A stretch of DNA of 20,073 nt from Gemmatimonadota bacterium (GTDB taxonomy: Bacteria; ARS69), in NCBI GenBank assembly GCA_020431545.1, contig JAGQIB010000276.1, positions 804 to 20,876 of the forward strand. Reading direction: 5' to 3'. Positions 7,636 to 14,974 of this stretch are shown in pieces. Below the pieces are notes generated by a model. That model was not told the origin of the DNA. It ran no database searches and saw nothing but the letters and a program-made list of their open reading frames with translations. Within the stretch, counting starts at the first letter, position 1. Every line of letters starts with the position of its first letter. A program made the position numbers and the translations under genes.

Positions 7636-8916
7636 CTAGGGGAAGATCCCGCGCTCCATGTAGACGCGCTCCAGGCGCTCGAACGCCACGATGTACGCCG
7701 CGGTCCGCCAGTCGCACCCGTGGGTGCGGGCGGTGTCGCGCACGCGTTCGTATGCCGCGGTGATCTTGCGGCGCAGCTTGCCGTCGACCTCGTCGAGATC
7801 CCAGGCCTCGCTGCGCTTGCTCTGCAGCCACTCGAGGTAGCTCACGATCACGCCGCCGGAGTTGCAGAGGACGTCCGGGAGGATCGAGATCCCCTTCTCG
7901 GCGAGGACGAGCTCGCCCTCGTGAGTGGTCGGGCCGTTCGCGGCCTCGGCCACGAGCTGGACGTCGAGGAGCGGTGCGGTCTCCGCGGTGATCTGTCCGC
8001 CGAGCGCGGCCGGTACGAAGATGTCGGCCTTCGTGGAGAGGAACGTGCGATGGTCGATGGGATCCGCGTCCGGGAAGCCGGCGACGCCGCCGTGCTCGGC
8101 GACCCAGCCCGCGAGCTCGAACGGGTCCAGGCCGCGCTCCCGCATGATCGCGCCCGTGTGATCCTCGACCGCGAGCAGGCGCGCGTGATACGGCGCCAGG
8201 AGGCGGGCGGTCCACGAGCCGACGTTTCCGAAGCCCTGCACCGTGTACGTCGCGTCCTTCAGCGAGAAGCCGCGATCGCGCGCCCAGTTCTCGATCGAGA
8301 TGACCACGCCCTGACCGGTCGCCTTGTCTCGACCCACACAGCCGCCGAGCCCGATCGGCTTGCCGGTCACGACGTGCATGCTGCGCATGCGCTGCTGCGG
8401 CGGCACCATCGAGAGGTAGGTGTCGAGGATCCAGGCCATGACCTGCGCGTTCGTGTTGACGTCCGGGGCCGGGATGTCGTGATCGGGGCCGATGACGTCG
8501 CCGAGCGCGTAGGTGAAACGTCGCGTGATGCGCTCGAGCTCGCGCTCCGAGTACTGGCGCGGATCGATCGCGATGCCGCCCTTCGCGCCGCCGAACGGGA
8601 GATCGGAGATCGCGGTCTTCCACGTCATCCAGGCGGCGAGCTCGCGCACGTGCTTGAGGTCCACGTCCGGGTGGAAGCGGAGACCGCCCTTGTACGGGCC
8701 GAGCACGTTGTTGTGCTGCACGCGGTAGCCCGTGAAGATCTCCACGTGACCGTCGTCCATCTTCACGGGGAAGTTCACGACGGATTCGTTCGCGGCGTGC
8801 GCGAGGATCCGGCGGACGTCCGCGTCGAGTCCCATCAGGTCCGCGGCGCGATTGAACTGGTAGGAGGTGCCGTCGGTCGACGGCGCGGAGTCGGGTCGGG
8901 CGGATACGACGCTCAA
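7636..8916 (-). CDS. gdhA: Glutamate dehydrogenase (small hexameric type)
   Basis: 426 residues, the usual size for NAD(P)-dependent hexameric glutamate dehydrogenases, which interconvert glutamate with 2-oxoglutarate and ammonium in the cytoplasm. The family signature L-P-F-G-G-A-K-G-G-I-A-I-D-P is intact at 106-119 with catalytic Lys112. Substrate-binding lysines fall in G-P-Y-K-G-G (Lys76) and M-T-W-K-T (Lys100), and the catalytic Asp in P-A-P-D-V-N-T (Asp152). The Rossmann motif G-F-G-N-V-G is at 228-233. The start is a TTG: no ATG or GTG lies between it and the conserved Y-Q-F-N-R-A-A-D-L, and the next ATG (codon 28) would remove part of the first helix. No strong Shine-Dalgarno is seen. 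Overall form is closest to GudB/RocG; cofactor choice cannot be settled by eye. A terminator follows the stop. Confidence 0.95.
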   Translation of the reverse strand: MSVVSARPDSAPSTDGTSYQFNRAADLMGLDADVRRILAHAANESVVNFPVKMDDGHVEIFTGYRVQHNNVLGPYKGGLRFHPDVDLKHVRELAAWMTWKTAISDLPFGGAKGGIAIDPRQYSERELERITRRFTYALGDVIGPDHDIPAPDVNTNAQVMAWILDTYLSMVPPQQRMRSMHVVTGKPIGLGGCVGRDKATGQGVVISIENWARDRGFSLKDATYTVQGFGNVGSWTARLLAPYHARLLAVEDHTGAIMRERGLDPFELAGWVAEHGGVAGFPDADPIDHRTFLSTKADIFVPAALGGQITAETAPLLDVQLVAEAANGPTTHEGELVLAEKGISILPDVLCNSGGVIVSYLEWLQSKRSEAWDLDEVDGKLRRKITAAYERVRDTARTHGCDWRTAAYIVAFERLERVYMERGIFP

Positions 8917-9093
8917 GACACTCAGTCCGGTTGAGGGGGTCGGCTTCCGCCGGCAAGCCGGCGAATCCCTGCCAGTTGGTTTATCGGAAGCGTCCGTCTG
9001 AAATGAAGATCGGGAGAATCACGGTCGGCTCGGATGTCTGGCCCGGGGTGGTCGGGGGGATCGATCTGCTCGGAGGAGGTCCGAGTCTAGCAC
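8917..9093. other. 177-bp spacer between gdhA and the spermidine-synthase-like gene, with two hairpins
   Basis: Both flanking genes are on the minus strand, so this holds the end of one transcript and the leader or promoter of gdhA. CTCGGA (9069-9074) and TCCGAG (9080-9085) form a 6-bp stem 9 nt after the upstream gene's stop, without a T-run. CGCCGG (8948-8953) and CCGGCG (8958-8963) form a tight stem with a CAAG loop about 30 nt upstream of the gdhA start. I see no convincing promoter, riboswitch or coding frame. Confidence 0.4.
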
Positions 9094-11121
9094 CTAGGGC
9101 TGGCCTTCCGCCCGCCGAAGCGCCTCGGCCGCGCCGGAATCGTCGCCCGCGGCGCGCCGCAGAAGGGAGAGATTCCGCCAGGCCACCGGGTTGTTCGGGT
9201 CGAGGCGGACCGTCTCCTCCAGCAGCGCCCGCGCCTCGGCCGGCTGGCCGGAGCGCGCCAGAGACGTCGCGAGGCCGATGCGCGCCTTGGTGTCGCGCGG
9301 GCGGTCCGACACGATCGTTCGGAAGTGCTCGGCCGCGCCGGCGAAGTCGCCCTGCTCGGCCAGGACGAAGGCGGCGATCTCGTGGGCCCGGATCTGGTGC
9401 GGGTCGAACGAGATGGCTCGACGCGCCTCGCGCAGCGCCTTGCCGTGATTGTTCGCGTTGAGCGCATCCCGGGCGCGCGCCACGTGCTGGCCGGCCGCGA
9501 TGTCGCGCGAGGAGCGCATCACCACGGGAGCCAGCAGGTTCTCGACGGGCGCCCAGTCGTCGGTCAGGACCCGCCCCTTGCGCTCGCGGAGCCGCTGGAG
9601 CTCGGCCGGCGTGAGACGGGTGAGCGGAGCCTCGAACGGGTACTCGCGCTCGAGCCCGTCGAAGTCGTGGTCGCCGTCGTCTCCGACGAGAATGAACGTG
9701 CGGCGCACGTCCGGATCGCGCGTCACGTCGGAGCCTTCCGTGAACACGGTCACGCGCGGGAAGACCGACTCCATCGTGGCGACCATCGCGCCCAGGAACC
9801 CGCCGGTGCTGTAGACGTCGATCAGGTTCATGAGGAACGCGCCGTGCGGATGCAGGAGGGCGCGCACCTCCTCCACGCACTCCTTCGTGGTGAGCTGGTA
9901 CGGCACCGAGTAGTCGTCCACCGCGTCCAGGTAGACGAAGTCGTAGCGGTGGGCGCCCGCGTGCAGCTTCTGGCCGAGGAACGCGCGGCCGTCCTCGTGC
10001 GCGATGATCAGCTCGTGATTCCGCGGCAGGCCGAACGCCTCGATCGACGCTTCCGTGACCACGGGATCGATCTCCACGACTTCGGTGCGGCTGCGGGGCC
10101 AGTGCGACTGGATCCAGCGCGGGAACACGTACCCGCCGCCGCCGATCGTGAGCGTGTCCAGCGAGTCGCGCCCCGCGGCGAGTCGCTTCGTGATCGCGCC
10201 GTACACGCGCTCGTACGAGTACTGCGGTTCGTCCGGGTGATCGAGATCGATCGTGGAGTGAATCAGCTTGTCGATGTGGAGGCTGCGGACGTCCGGGTCC
10301 TTCGACAGCTGCGCCACCCGCACGCTCGCGTACTGGGACTCCTTCGAGAACAGCAGGTTCTCATCCGGCTTCTCGCGCAGGACGAGCGCCTCGCCGGCCG
10401 AGGCCGCCCAGCTCCACGGACCGAGCCCGAGCAGGCCGGTCGCCGCCACGACCGCGACCGTGATCCAGGTGAAGCCCGAGCGCAGGCCGTACGCGAGGCC
10501 CACGGCCGCGAGCACCGCGGCCACTCCCCACACCACGCTCGACGTTCCGAACAGCGCCACGAGCCAGAACCCGGTGGCGAACGTGCCCGCGATGCTGCCG
10601 ACCACGCCCCAGGCGTACACGCCGCCGATCGTCCGCCCTGTCTCGCGTCCCTGATCGAGCGCCATCTTCGCGGCCACCGGACTGATCGTGCCGAGCACCA
10701 CCGAAGGCACGAGGAACACGATGGCCACGTGCAGGCCGACCTGGAGCGGCCAGGGCAGCGCCCACAGCGCGCTCCACGACCCCACGAGATGGTTCATCAC
10801 GAGCACGACCACGCACGTGAGGGAGGAGAGGAGGAACAGCGTGGCGAGCGTGGGCTTCGCGGGCCGGCGATCCGCGATCAGGCCGCCGATCCAGTTCCCG
10901 ATCGCGATGCCCGCGAGCACCACGCCGATCACCGAAGTCCACGTGTACAGCGACGATCCGAGGTGGCGCGAGATGAGCCGCCCGGCCACGAGCTCGAGCA
11001 CCATGATGCAGAAGCTGGAGGCGAAGACCGTCGCCTGGGGGATCCAGGCGGAGACGCGTGCGGGCAAGTTTCCTCCGGGAGATCCGGGTGGGGGCGCCGA
11101 GCGGTAGGAGAAGGCGAACAC
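9094..11121 (-). CDS. Membrane-embedded spermidine-synthase-like protein with C-terminal TPR repeats
   Basis: 675 residues from a GTG. The first 240 or so residues hold about seven hydrophobic segments (near 30-50, 59-83, 91-113, 126-152, 167-193, 195-214 and 218-239), including A-S-S-F-C-I-M-V-L-E-L-V-A-G-R typical of fused MFS-like/SpeE proteins. Residues about 255-535 form a class I methyltransferase-like fold: L-T-I-G-G-G-G-Y, V-V-E-I-D-P-V-V, H-E-D-G-R-A-F-L, and Y-L-D-A-V-D-D-Y-S-V-P-Y-Q-L-T, then the usual L-T-D-D-W-A-P-V-E. About 545-670 are three TPR-like repeats ending D-P-N-N-P-V-A-W-R-N-L. Polyamine synthesis is not assured, since many such fusions have unknown substrates. An alternative TTG start at 11067 follows GGAGGA at close range and gives a shorter, more typical N-terminus. 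Confidence 0.85.
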   Translation of the reverse strand: MFAFSYRSAPPPGSPGGNLPARVSAWIPQATVFASSFCIMVLELVAGRLISRHLGSSLYTWTSVIGVVLAGIAIGNWIGGLIADRRPAKPTLATLFLLSSLTCVVVLVMNHLVGSWSALWALPWPLQVGLHVAIVFLVPSVVLGTISPVAAKMALDQGRETGRTIGGVYAWGVVGSIAGTFATGFWLVALFGTSSVVWGVAAVLAAVGLAYGLRSGFTWITVAVVAATGLLGLGPWSWAASAGEALVLREKPDENLLFSKESQYASVRVAQLSKDPDVRSLHIDKLIHSTIDLDHPDEPQYSYERVYGAITKRLAAGRDSLDTLTIGGGGYVFPRWIQSHWPRSRTEVVEIDPVVTEASIEAFGLPRNHELIIAHEDGRAFLGQKLHAGAHRYDFVYLDAVDDYSVPYQLTTKECVEEVRALLHPHGAFLMNLIDVYSTGGFLGAMVATMESVFPRVTVFTEGSDVTRDPDVRRTFILVGDDGDHDFDGLEREYPFEAPLTRLTPAELQRLRERKGRVLTDDWAPVENLLAPVVMRSSRDIAAGQHVARARDALNANNHGKALREARRAISFDPHQIRAHEIAAFVLAEQGDFAGAAEHFRTIVSDRPRDTKARIGLATSLARSGQPAEARALLEETVRLDPNNPVAWRNLSLLRRAAGDDSGAAEALRRAEGQP

Positions 11122-11234
11122 CTATCCTAGCGAATGGAGCGTGGATCGGAAAGCGCGTTGGCCGCTGGCCTTGACGGACCCGCGACGCCCTTCGAGCTTC
11201 CCTCGCCCGCGGATCCGCCGGCCCGGAGGGGCCC
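11122..11234. promoter_or_regulatory. Divergent intergenic region with a possible minus-strand -10 box
   Basis: On the minus strand TAGGAT (11129 to 11124) resembles a -10 box (four of six bases). No clear -35 lies upstream; TTTCCG at 17 bp spacing matches only three of six. If TAGGAT is real, transcription would begin just inside the GTG at 11121, favouring the TTG at 11067 as the true start. For the plus-strand gene, GGAGGG at 11225-11230 precedes the GTG at 11235 as a ribosome site. Confidence 0.3.
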
Positions 11235-12785
11235 GTGGACATCGTGCTGAACGAAGTGCTGTACGACCCGGCCGGCGCGGACGGCGGCTACGAGTACGTG
11301 GAGCTCGCGGCCGTCGCCGGCGCGGATGATCGAGCGTCGCTGGCCGGCTGGGTGATCGAGACCGCGAACGGCGCGGATGGCGTCTGGCGCGTCGCGTGGA
11401 CGGGAACGAGTGCGGACTCGCTGCAGGATGGACGCTTCGTGGTCGGCGAGTCGGGAGTGGAGCCGTCGCCGGATGCGATCGAGGATCTCGATCTGCAGAA
11501 CGGCCCCGATGCGTGTCGGCTGCGCTCGCCTGAAGGAGACACGGACACGCTCGGGTGGGGCGAGGGATTGCCGCCGGGGCTGTACGAGGCGGAGGCGGCG
11601 GAAGACGTCGGCTCGGGGCTCGCGCTCGCACGATTGCCGGATGGATTCGACACGGATCGCAACGTCGACGACTTCGCGGCCGTGGCGCCGTCACCCGGCG
11701 CATTCAACGCGCCGGCCGAGGCGATCGCGGTCGACCGGTTCGAGGGACCGGAGCGCGGCCTGCCGCCGGGCACCGCGTGGGACTTCCGGTTGACGGCGCG
11801 AAACGCGGGGCGCGAGACCTGGACACGCCCGATCGGCATCTCGTGCGACCTGCATCCCGGCGAGCTGCTGGCGACGTTTGACGTCGTGGCCGCTTGGCGC
11901 CCCGGCGAGCGACGCGAGTTTCTCGCGCGTGCGGTGCCGCCCGCCGGCGCGCACCTGCCGCGACCGTCGCCGGGCGGAGACGGCGTGGCGCCGGAGCCGT
12001 GGCTCGGCGTCGGCGAGGACTTCTGGATCAGCGAGGTGCACTCGCGCCCGCGGCTCGATGAGGTGGAGTGGATCGAGCTCGAGATCGGCGACGCGTCGCT
12101 CGAGCTCGGTGCGCTCCGCGTGGAAGACGCCGCGGGGACGGCGGCGGCGGCGACGGGCGTGGTGCCCGCCCGGACCTTCGTGGTGATCACGCCGGACACG
12201 TCGGCGGTGCGCGCGCGGTGGAACCCTCCGGGCTCCCTCTTGCAGGCGTCGAGCTGGCCGTCGCTGAACCACACCGGGAGCGGAGTCGCGGAGCGGATCC
12301 TCGTGCACCTCGGCGACGTGGAGCTCGCGAGCGCTTCCCTCCCCGGCGGAGGGGAGGAAGGCGTCTCCTGGGAGCGCGTGTCCCGCTTCGTGAGCGCCGA
12401 CGACTTGTCCGCCTGGGGACCGTCGCTCGCTGCGGCCGGAGCCACTCCGGGGCGCGCGAACAGCCGGCGCGGGGATCGCGCGTCTCCGCCCGGCGGAGCG
12501 GAGCTCGCGCTCACGCCGTCCCGCTTCTCGCCGACCCGCGACGGCACGTTGCTCGTGGTGGTGCGAGGCGTCGCCCCGTCGACGTCGTGCGAGGTCGACG
12601 TGTACGACTCGGCCGGCCGCGCCGTCACGAAGCTCGGCACGTGGACGCACGTGGGTGAGGAACGTCGCGCGGTGTGGGACGGTCGCGACGCGAACGGAGC
12701 GCCGCTGCCGTTCGGGATCTACCTCGCCAGCGCCCGCACGGGGAATCGGAGATCGCGACCCGCGCCCGTGGTGTTGCTGCGATGA
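11235..12785 (+). CDS. Double lamin-tail-domain protein with FlgD-like C-terminal module
   Basis: 516 residues from a GTG preceded by GGAGGG. Residues 1-157 read as a lamin-tail domain: V-L-N-E-V-L-Y-D-P-A-G-A-D-G-G-Y-E-Y-V-E-L, then L-A-G-W-V-I and F-V-V-G-E. About 163-240 is a CARDB-like beta domain (F-R-L-T-A-R-N-A-G-R-E-T-W). A second lamin-tail domain spans about 262-395 (W-I-S-E-V-H-S-R-P, V-E-W-I-E-L, T-F-V-V-I-T-P). Residues 424-516 are the FlgD-like tail (V-D-V-Y-D-S-A-G-R-A-V, V-W-D-G-R-D-A-N-G, G-I-Y-L-A-S). Such proteins are normally exported, yet no signal peptide follows this start, and the frame upstream closes at a TGA at 11172. The stop overlaps the next start in ATGA, so the pair is translationally coupled. 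Likely a surface scaffold; the ligand is unknown. Confidence 0.75.
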   Translation: MDIVLNEVLYDPAGADGGYEYVELAAVAGADDRASLAGWVIETANGADGVWRVAWTGTSADSLQDGRFVVGESGVEPSPDAIEDLDLQNGPDACRLRSPEGDTDTLGWGEGLPPGLYEAEAAEDVGSGLALARLPDGFDTDRNVDDFAAVAPSPGAFNAPAEAIAVDRFEGPERGLPPGTAWDFRLTARNAGRETWTRPIGISCDLHPGELLATFDVVAAWRPGERREFLARAVPPAGAHLPRPSPGGDGVAPEPWLGVGEDFWISEVHSRPRLDEVEWIELEIGDASLELGALRVEDAAGTAAAATGVVPARTFVVITPDTSAVRARWNPPGSLLQASSWPSLNHTGSGVAERILVHLGDVELASASLPGGGEEGVSWERVSRFVSADDLSAWGPSLAAAGATPGRANSRRGDRASPPGGAELALTPSRFSPTRDGTLLVVVRGVAPSTSCEVDVYDSAGRAVTKLGTWTHVGEERRAVWDGRDANGAPLPFGIYLASARTGNRRSRPAPVVLLR

Positions 12786-13615
12786 CCCGCACCGTCGCTT
12801 CGATCGCGCTCGCGTTCTCGCTGCTGGTCGCCCGGCCGGCGGCGGGCGCGTTCGAGCGTCCGCCGGTGGACGCGGCGTCGGCCGGGGTCGGCGGCGCTCT
12901 CGCCACGTCGAGCGATCCCGTGTTCGGCAACCCGGCGCTCGCGTCGCGCGTCGCCGCCGGCGTATCCGCGAGCGCCGCGCGACCGTTCGGGCTCGCGGAG
13001 CTGCGCGAGGGTCAGGTCGCGGCCTGGACGACTCTCGGTTCGGTGCACGCTCACCCGATCGCGCTCGCGGCGGGGGCTCGGACGTTCGGTTCGAGTGCGT
13101 GGGCCGAGCGAGAGCTGCGACTCGGGCTCGCGGCGGAGGTCGGCCCCGGCATCGCGATCGGACTCGCGGCGCGCGGGCTCTCGGCCGGCGGTCCCGGACT
13201 CGCCGCGGTGCGGTCGGTCGCCGTCGATCTCGCGCTGCGCGTCGCCGCGGGCGGCGCGGAGATCGGTGCGGTCGCGGAAGCGGTGGCGGGCGAGATTCCC
13301 GGCGATCCCACGGGGGAGCGTCGCCGCAGCTCGCTCGGAGTCCGGAGTCCGCTCGCGCGCGGCGACGTCTTCCTCGAGCTCCAGCGCACGGAGGATCGCG
13401 CGCCTTCCCTCGTCCTCGGTGTTACCCAGCGACTCGCGCCCGGTCTGGAAGCGCGCGCCGGGGTTCGCGAGGACACGGGCGAGATCGCGTTCGGCCTCGG
13501 CCTGACACTCCTTCGCAGTCGCGTCGATCTCGCCGTCATCCCGGGCGACCTCGGGCGAACCGTTCGCGTGTCCGCTGCGATTCTCGGCGACTCCCGCGCC
13601 GCGTCGCCCCCCTAG
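12782..13615 (+). CDS. PorV-like outer-membrane beta-barrel protein
   Basis: 277 residues. The ATG at 12782 overlaps the upstream stop (ATGA) and begins a clear signal peptide (M-T-R-T-V-A-S-I-A-L-A-F-S-L-L-V, cleavage after A-A-G-A). The mature start, A-S-A-G-V-G-G-A-L-A-T-S-S-D-P-V-F-G-N-P-A-L-A, matches the opening of PorV/PorQ/FadL-like barrels, in which a G-x-G-G-A segment is followed by N-P-A-G-L. The rest alternates in strand-like fashion with frequent Gly and charged turns. PorV-type proteins are outer-membrane partners of type IX secretion, but the family is wide and many relatives have other jobs. Tight coupling to a gene for a FlgD-tailed protein suggests the barrel holds or exports that protein. 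The family link rests on the N-terminal motif, so confidence in role is modest. Confidence 0.6.
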   Translation: MTRTVASIALAFSLLVARPAAGAFERPPVDAASAGVGGALATSSDPVFGNPALASRVAAGVSASAARPFGLAELREGQVAAWTTLGSVHAHPIALAAGARTFGSSAWAERELRLGLAAEVGPGIAIGLAARGLSAGGPGLAAVRSVAVDLALRVAAGGAEIGAVAEAVAGEIPGDPTGERRRSSLGVRSPLARGDVFLELQRTEDRAPSLVLGVTQRLAPGLEARAGVREDTGEIAFGLGLTLLRSRVDLAVIPGDLGRTVRVSAAILGDSRAASPP

Positions 13616-13808
13616 TCCACCGCGGATCCCCGGAAGCGCCGCGACGGAACCCTAGCGGAGAGATTGCCGTCAGCCGCTGCAAGGATCGGCAAAACGCGGC
13701 ACGAAAGCCGCCCGGAAAACCTTTCCTTCGCTCAAGGCACGTCCCCGCCAGCCCGATCTCTGAGCAGATGTCAGGCCGACGAGAACCGTTTTCCAGCGGA
13801 GGGTCATC
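13616..13808 (+). promoter_or_regulatory. 193-bp structured leader of the HTH-HDOD cluster
   Basis: No gene is seen. Three short stems lie in tandem: AGCGG/CCGCT (13654-13658 with 13674-13678), GCGGC/GCCGC around an ACGAAA loop (13696-13711), and GGAAA/TTTCC (13714-13726). Downstream, TCAA (13732-13735) and CCCGATCT (13752-13759), 16 bp apart, loosely resemble a sigma28-type promoter. GGAGGG ends about 5 nt before ATG 13809 as ribosome site. The stems are short and the promoter match is partial. Confidence 0.3.
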
Positions 13809-14006
13809 ATGGAGAACCTCTGGATGGACGCGGACGAGACCGCGGCGAGCCTCCACATCACCAAGGCGACTCTCTACAAGCTCGTGAAGGATTGCCAGGT
13901 TCCCGCCCGCAAGATCAGCGGCAAATGGCGCTTCTCGCGCGAGGAAATCGAGGACCTGTTCGCCACCGCCGCTGCGGGCGGAGGCTCGGGAAGGAAGACC
14001 GAATGA
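13809..14006 (+). CDS. Small excisionase/MerR-like helix-turn-helix protein
   Basis: 65 residues. It is almost entirely an HTH_17-type (BldC/excisionase-like) winged helix: D-A-D-E-T-A-A-S-L-H-I at 8-18, T-K-A-T-L-Y-K-L-V-K at 18-27, then P-A-R-K-I-S-G-K-W-R-F as the wing and S-R-E-E-I-E-D-L-F as the last helix. It has a strong ribosome site (GGAGGG). The ATG of the next gene overlaps its stop (ATGA), so it is produced together with the HDOD protein. No integrase or phage gene is nearby, so excisionase function is unlikely; a DNA-binding regulator of this or another locus is more probable. Dimer formation is likely, as single HTH_17 modules bind DNA side by side. Confidence 0.85.
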   Translation: MENLWMDADETAASLHITKATLYKLVKDCQVPARKISGKWRFSREEIEDLFATAAAGGGSGRKTE

Positions 14007-14905
14007 CGAATCCGTCCGCGAATCGGGAGGTTCCTTCCCTTCCGACGCCGATCAGCGAGGACCAGATCAAGCGGGTGATCTCCGTCACGGGGAATCTCCC
14101 GCCGGTTCCGCACGTGGCGGCGAAGATGATGGAGCTCGTCGGGAACGAGGATACGTCGGTCCGCGATCTCCAGAAGGTCATCTCCTCGGATCAGGCGCTC
14201 ACCGCGCGCATCCTGAAGATGTCCAACAGCGTGTTCTACTCGTTCGACCAGAAGATCACGACGCTCTCGCACGCGATCGTGATCCTGGGATTCCGGGCCG
14301 TGCAGTCCATGGCGATCGCGGCTTCGTCGCGAAGCCTGTTCGTGAAGAAGGGCGCGCAGTTCGGATTGAAGGAGAAGCTCCTCTGGGAGCACAGCATCGG
14401 CGTGGCGATGGGGTGCCGTCAGGTCTCGCGCGTGATCGCGTACGAGGGCGAGGAGACGGCGTTCATCGTGGGACTGCTCCACGACATCGGCAAGGCGGTG
14501 CTGAACCAGGTCATCCCGAAGAAGTACGGGAAGATCGTGGAGCAGGTGTACAACGACGGGCGCTCGTTCGCCGAGGTCGAGACCGAGATCCTCGGATTCG
14601 ACCACAGCCACATCGGCGCCCTGATCGCGCAGAAGTGGAACTTCGACTGGGAGATGGTGGAGACCATCGCGTACCACCACCGGCCCGAGGCGAAGGACCA
14701 CGGCGGAACGCTCGGCGCGATCCTGTCGGTGTCGAACCACATCTGCAAGCGGATGGGGATCGGGCTCGAGAAGGTCGAGGGAGAGGCTCCGCTCTCGGAC
14801 GTGTGGGGAGCGCAGGCGCTCGGCCTCGACGAGACGGCGTGCGTGGACATCCGAGAGGTGCTCAAGAGCGTCCTGGAAGAAGAGAAGAAGCTGTACGACA
14901 TGTAG
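14003..14905 (+). CDS. HDOD-domain signalling protein
   Basis: 300 residues. The ATG lies in the ATGA overlap, preceded by AAGGAAG as ribosome site. The HDOD domain covers about 20-230: N-L-P-P-V-P-H-V-A at 31-39, S-S-D-Q-A-L-T-A-R-I-L-K-M-S-N-S at 61-76, I-T-T-L-S-H-A-I-V-I-L-G-F at 85-97, L-W-E-H-S at 127-131 and G-L-L-H-D-I-G-K at 157-164. His130, His160, Asp161, His201 and His225-226 are kept, but the position of the last HD-family Asp appears to be Asn245. HDOD proteins usually act as non-catalytic output or adaptor modules in motility, stress and cyclic-di-GMP signalling. Its C-terminus is Glu/Lys-rich (L-E-E-E-K-K-L). It is paralogous to the HDOD part of the next gene. Confidence 0.9.
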   Translation: MTNPSANREVPSLPTPISEDQIKRVISVTGNLPPVPHVAAKMMELVGNEDTSVRDLQKVISSDQALTARILKMSNSVFYSFDQKITTLSHAIVILGFRAVQSMAIAASSRSLFVKKGAQFGLKEKLLWEHSIGVAMGCRQVSRVIAYEGEETAFIVGLLHDIGKAVLNQVIPKKYGKIVEQVYNDGRSFAEVETEILGFDHSHIGALIAQKWNFDWEMVETIAYHHRPEAKDHGGTLGAILSVSNHICKRMGIGLEKVEGEAPLSDVWGAQALGLDETACVDIREVLKSVLEEEKKLYDM

Positions 14906-14974
14906 TCGCGGCATTAGAGCGGCATCCGATCCGACCCGTCCCCGGATTCGATCCCGCCCCGGAGTCCGAGCACC

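Noticed and set aside
6640..8934. Long open frame on the plus strand opposite the peptidase and gdhA
   Set aside because: It spans two genes and the gdhA terminator; no motif is seen in its translation.
13681..13726. Cyclic-di-GMP-I (GEMM) riboswitch ahead of the HTH-HDOD cluster
   Set aside because: GGCAAAA and CACGAAAGCC resemble conserved pieces, but there is no room between them for the tetraloop hairpin and the GACGCAAAGCC core is incomplete. Kept only as a structured leader.
13732..13759. Sigma28 or sigma54 promoter upstream of the HTH gene
   Set aside because: The sigma28-like boxes match only in part with a one-base longer spacer, and GG/GC spacing does not fit sigma54. Mentioned only as a weak resemblance.
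13809..14006. Excisionase of an integrated mobile element
   Set aside because: No integrase, repeats or attachment-site-like duplications are nearby, and the gene is coupled to an HDOD gene.
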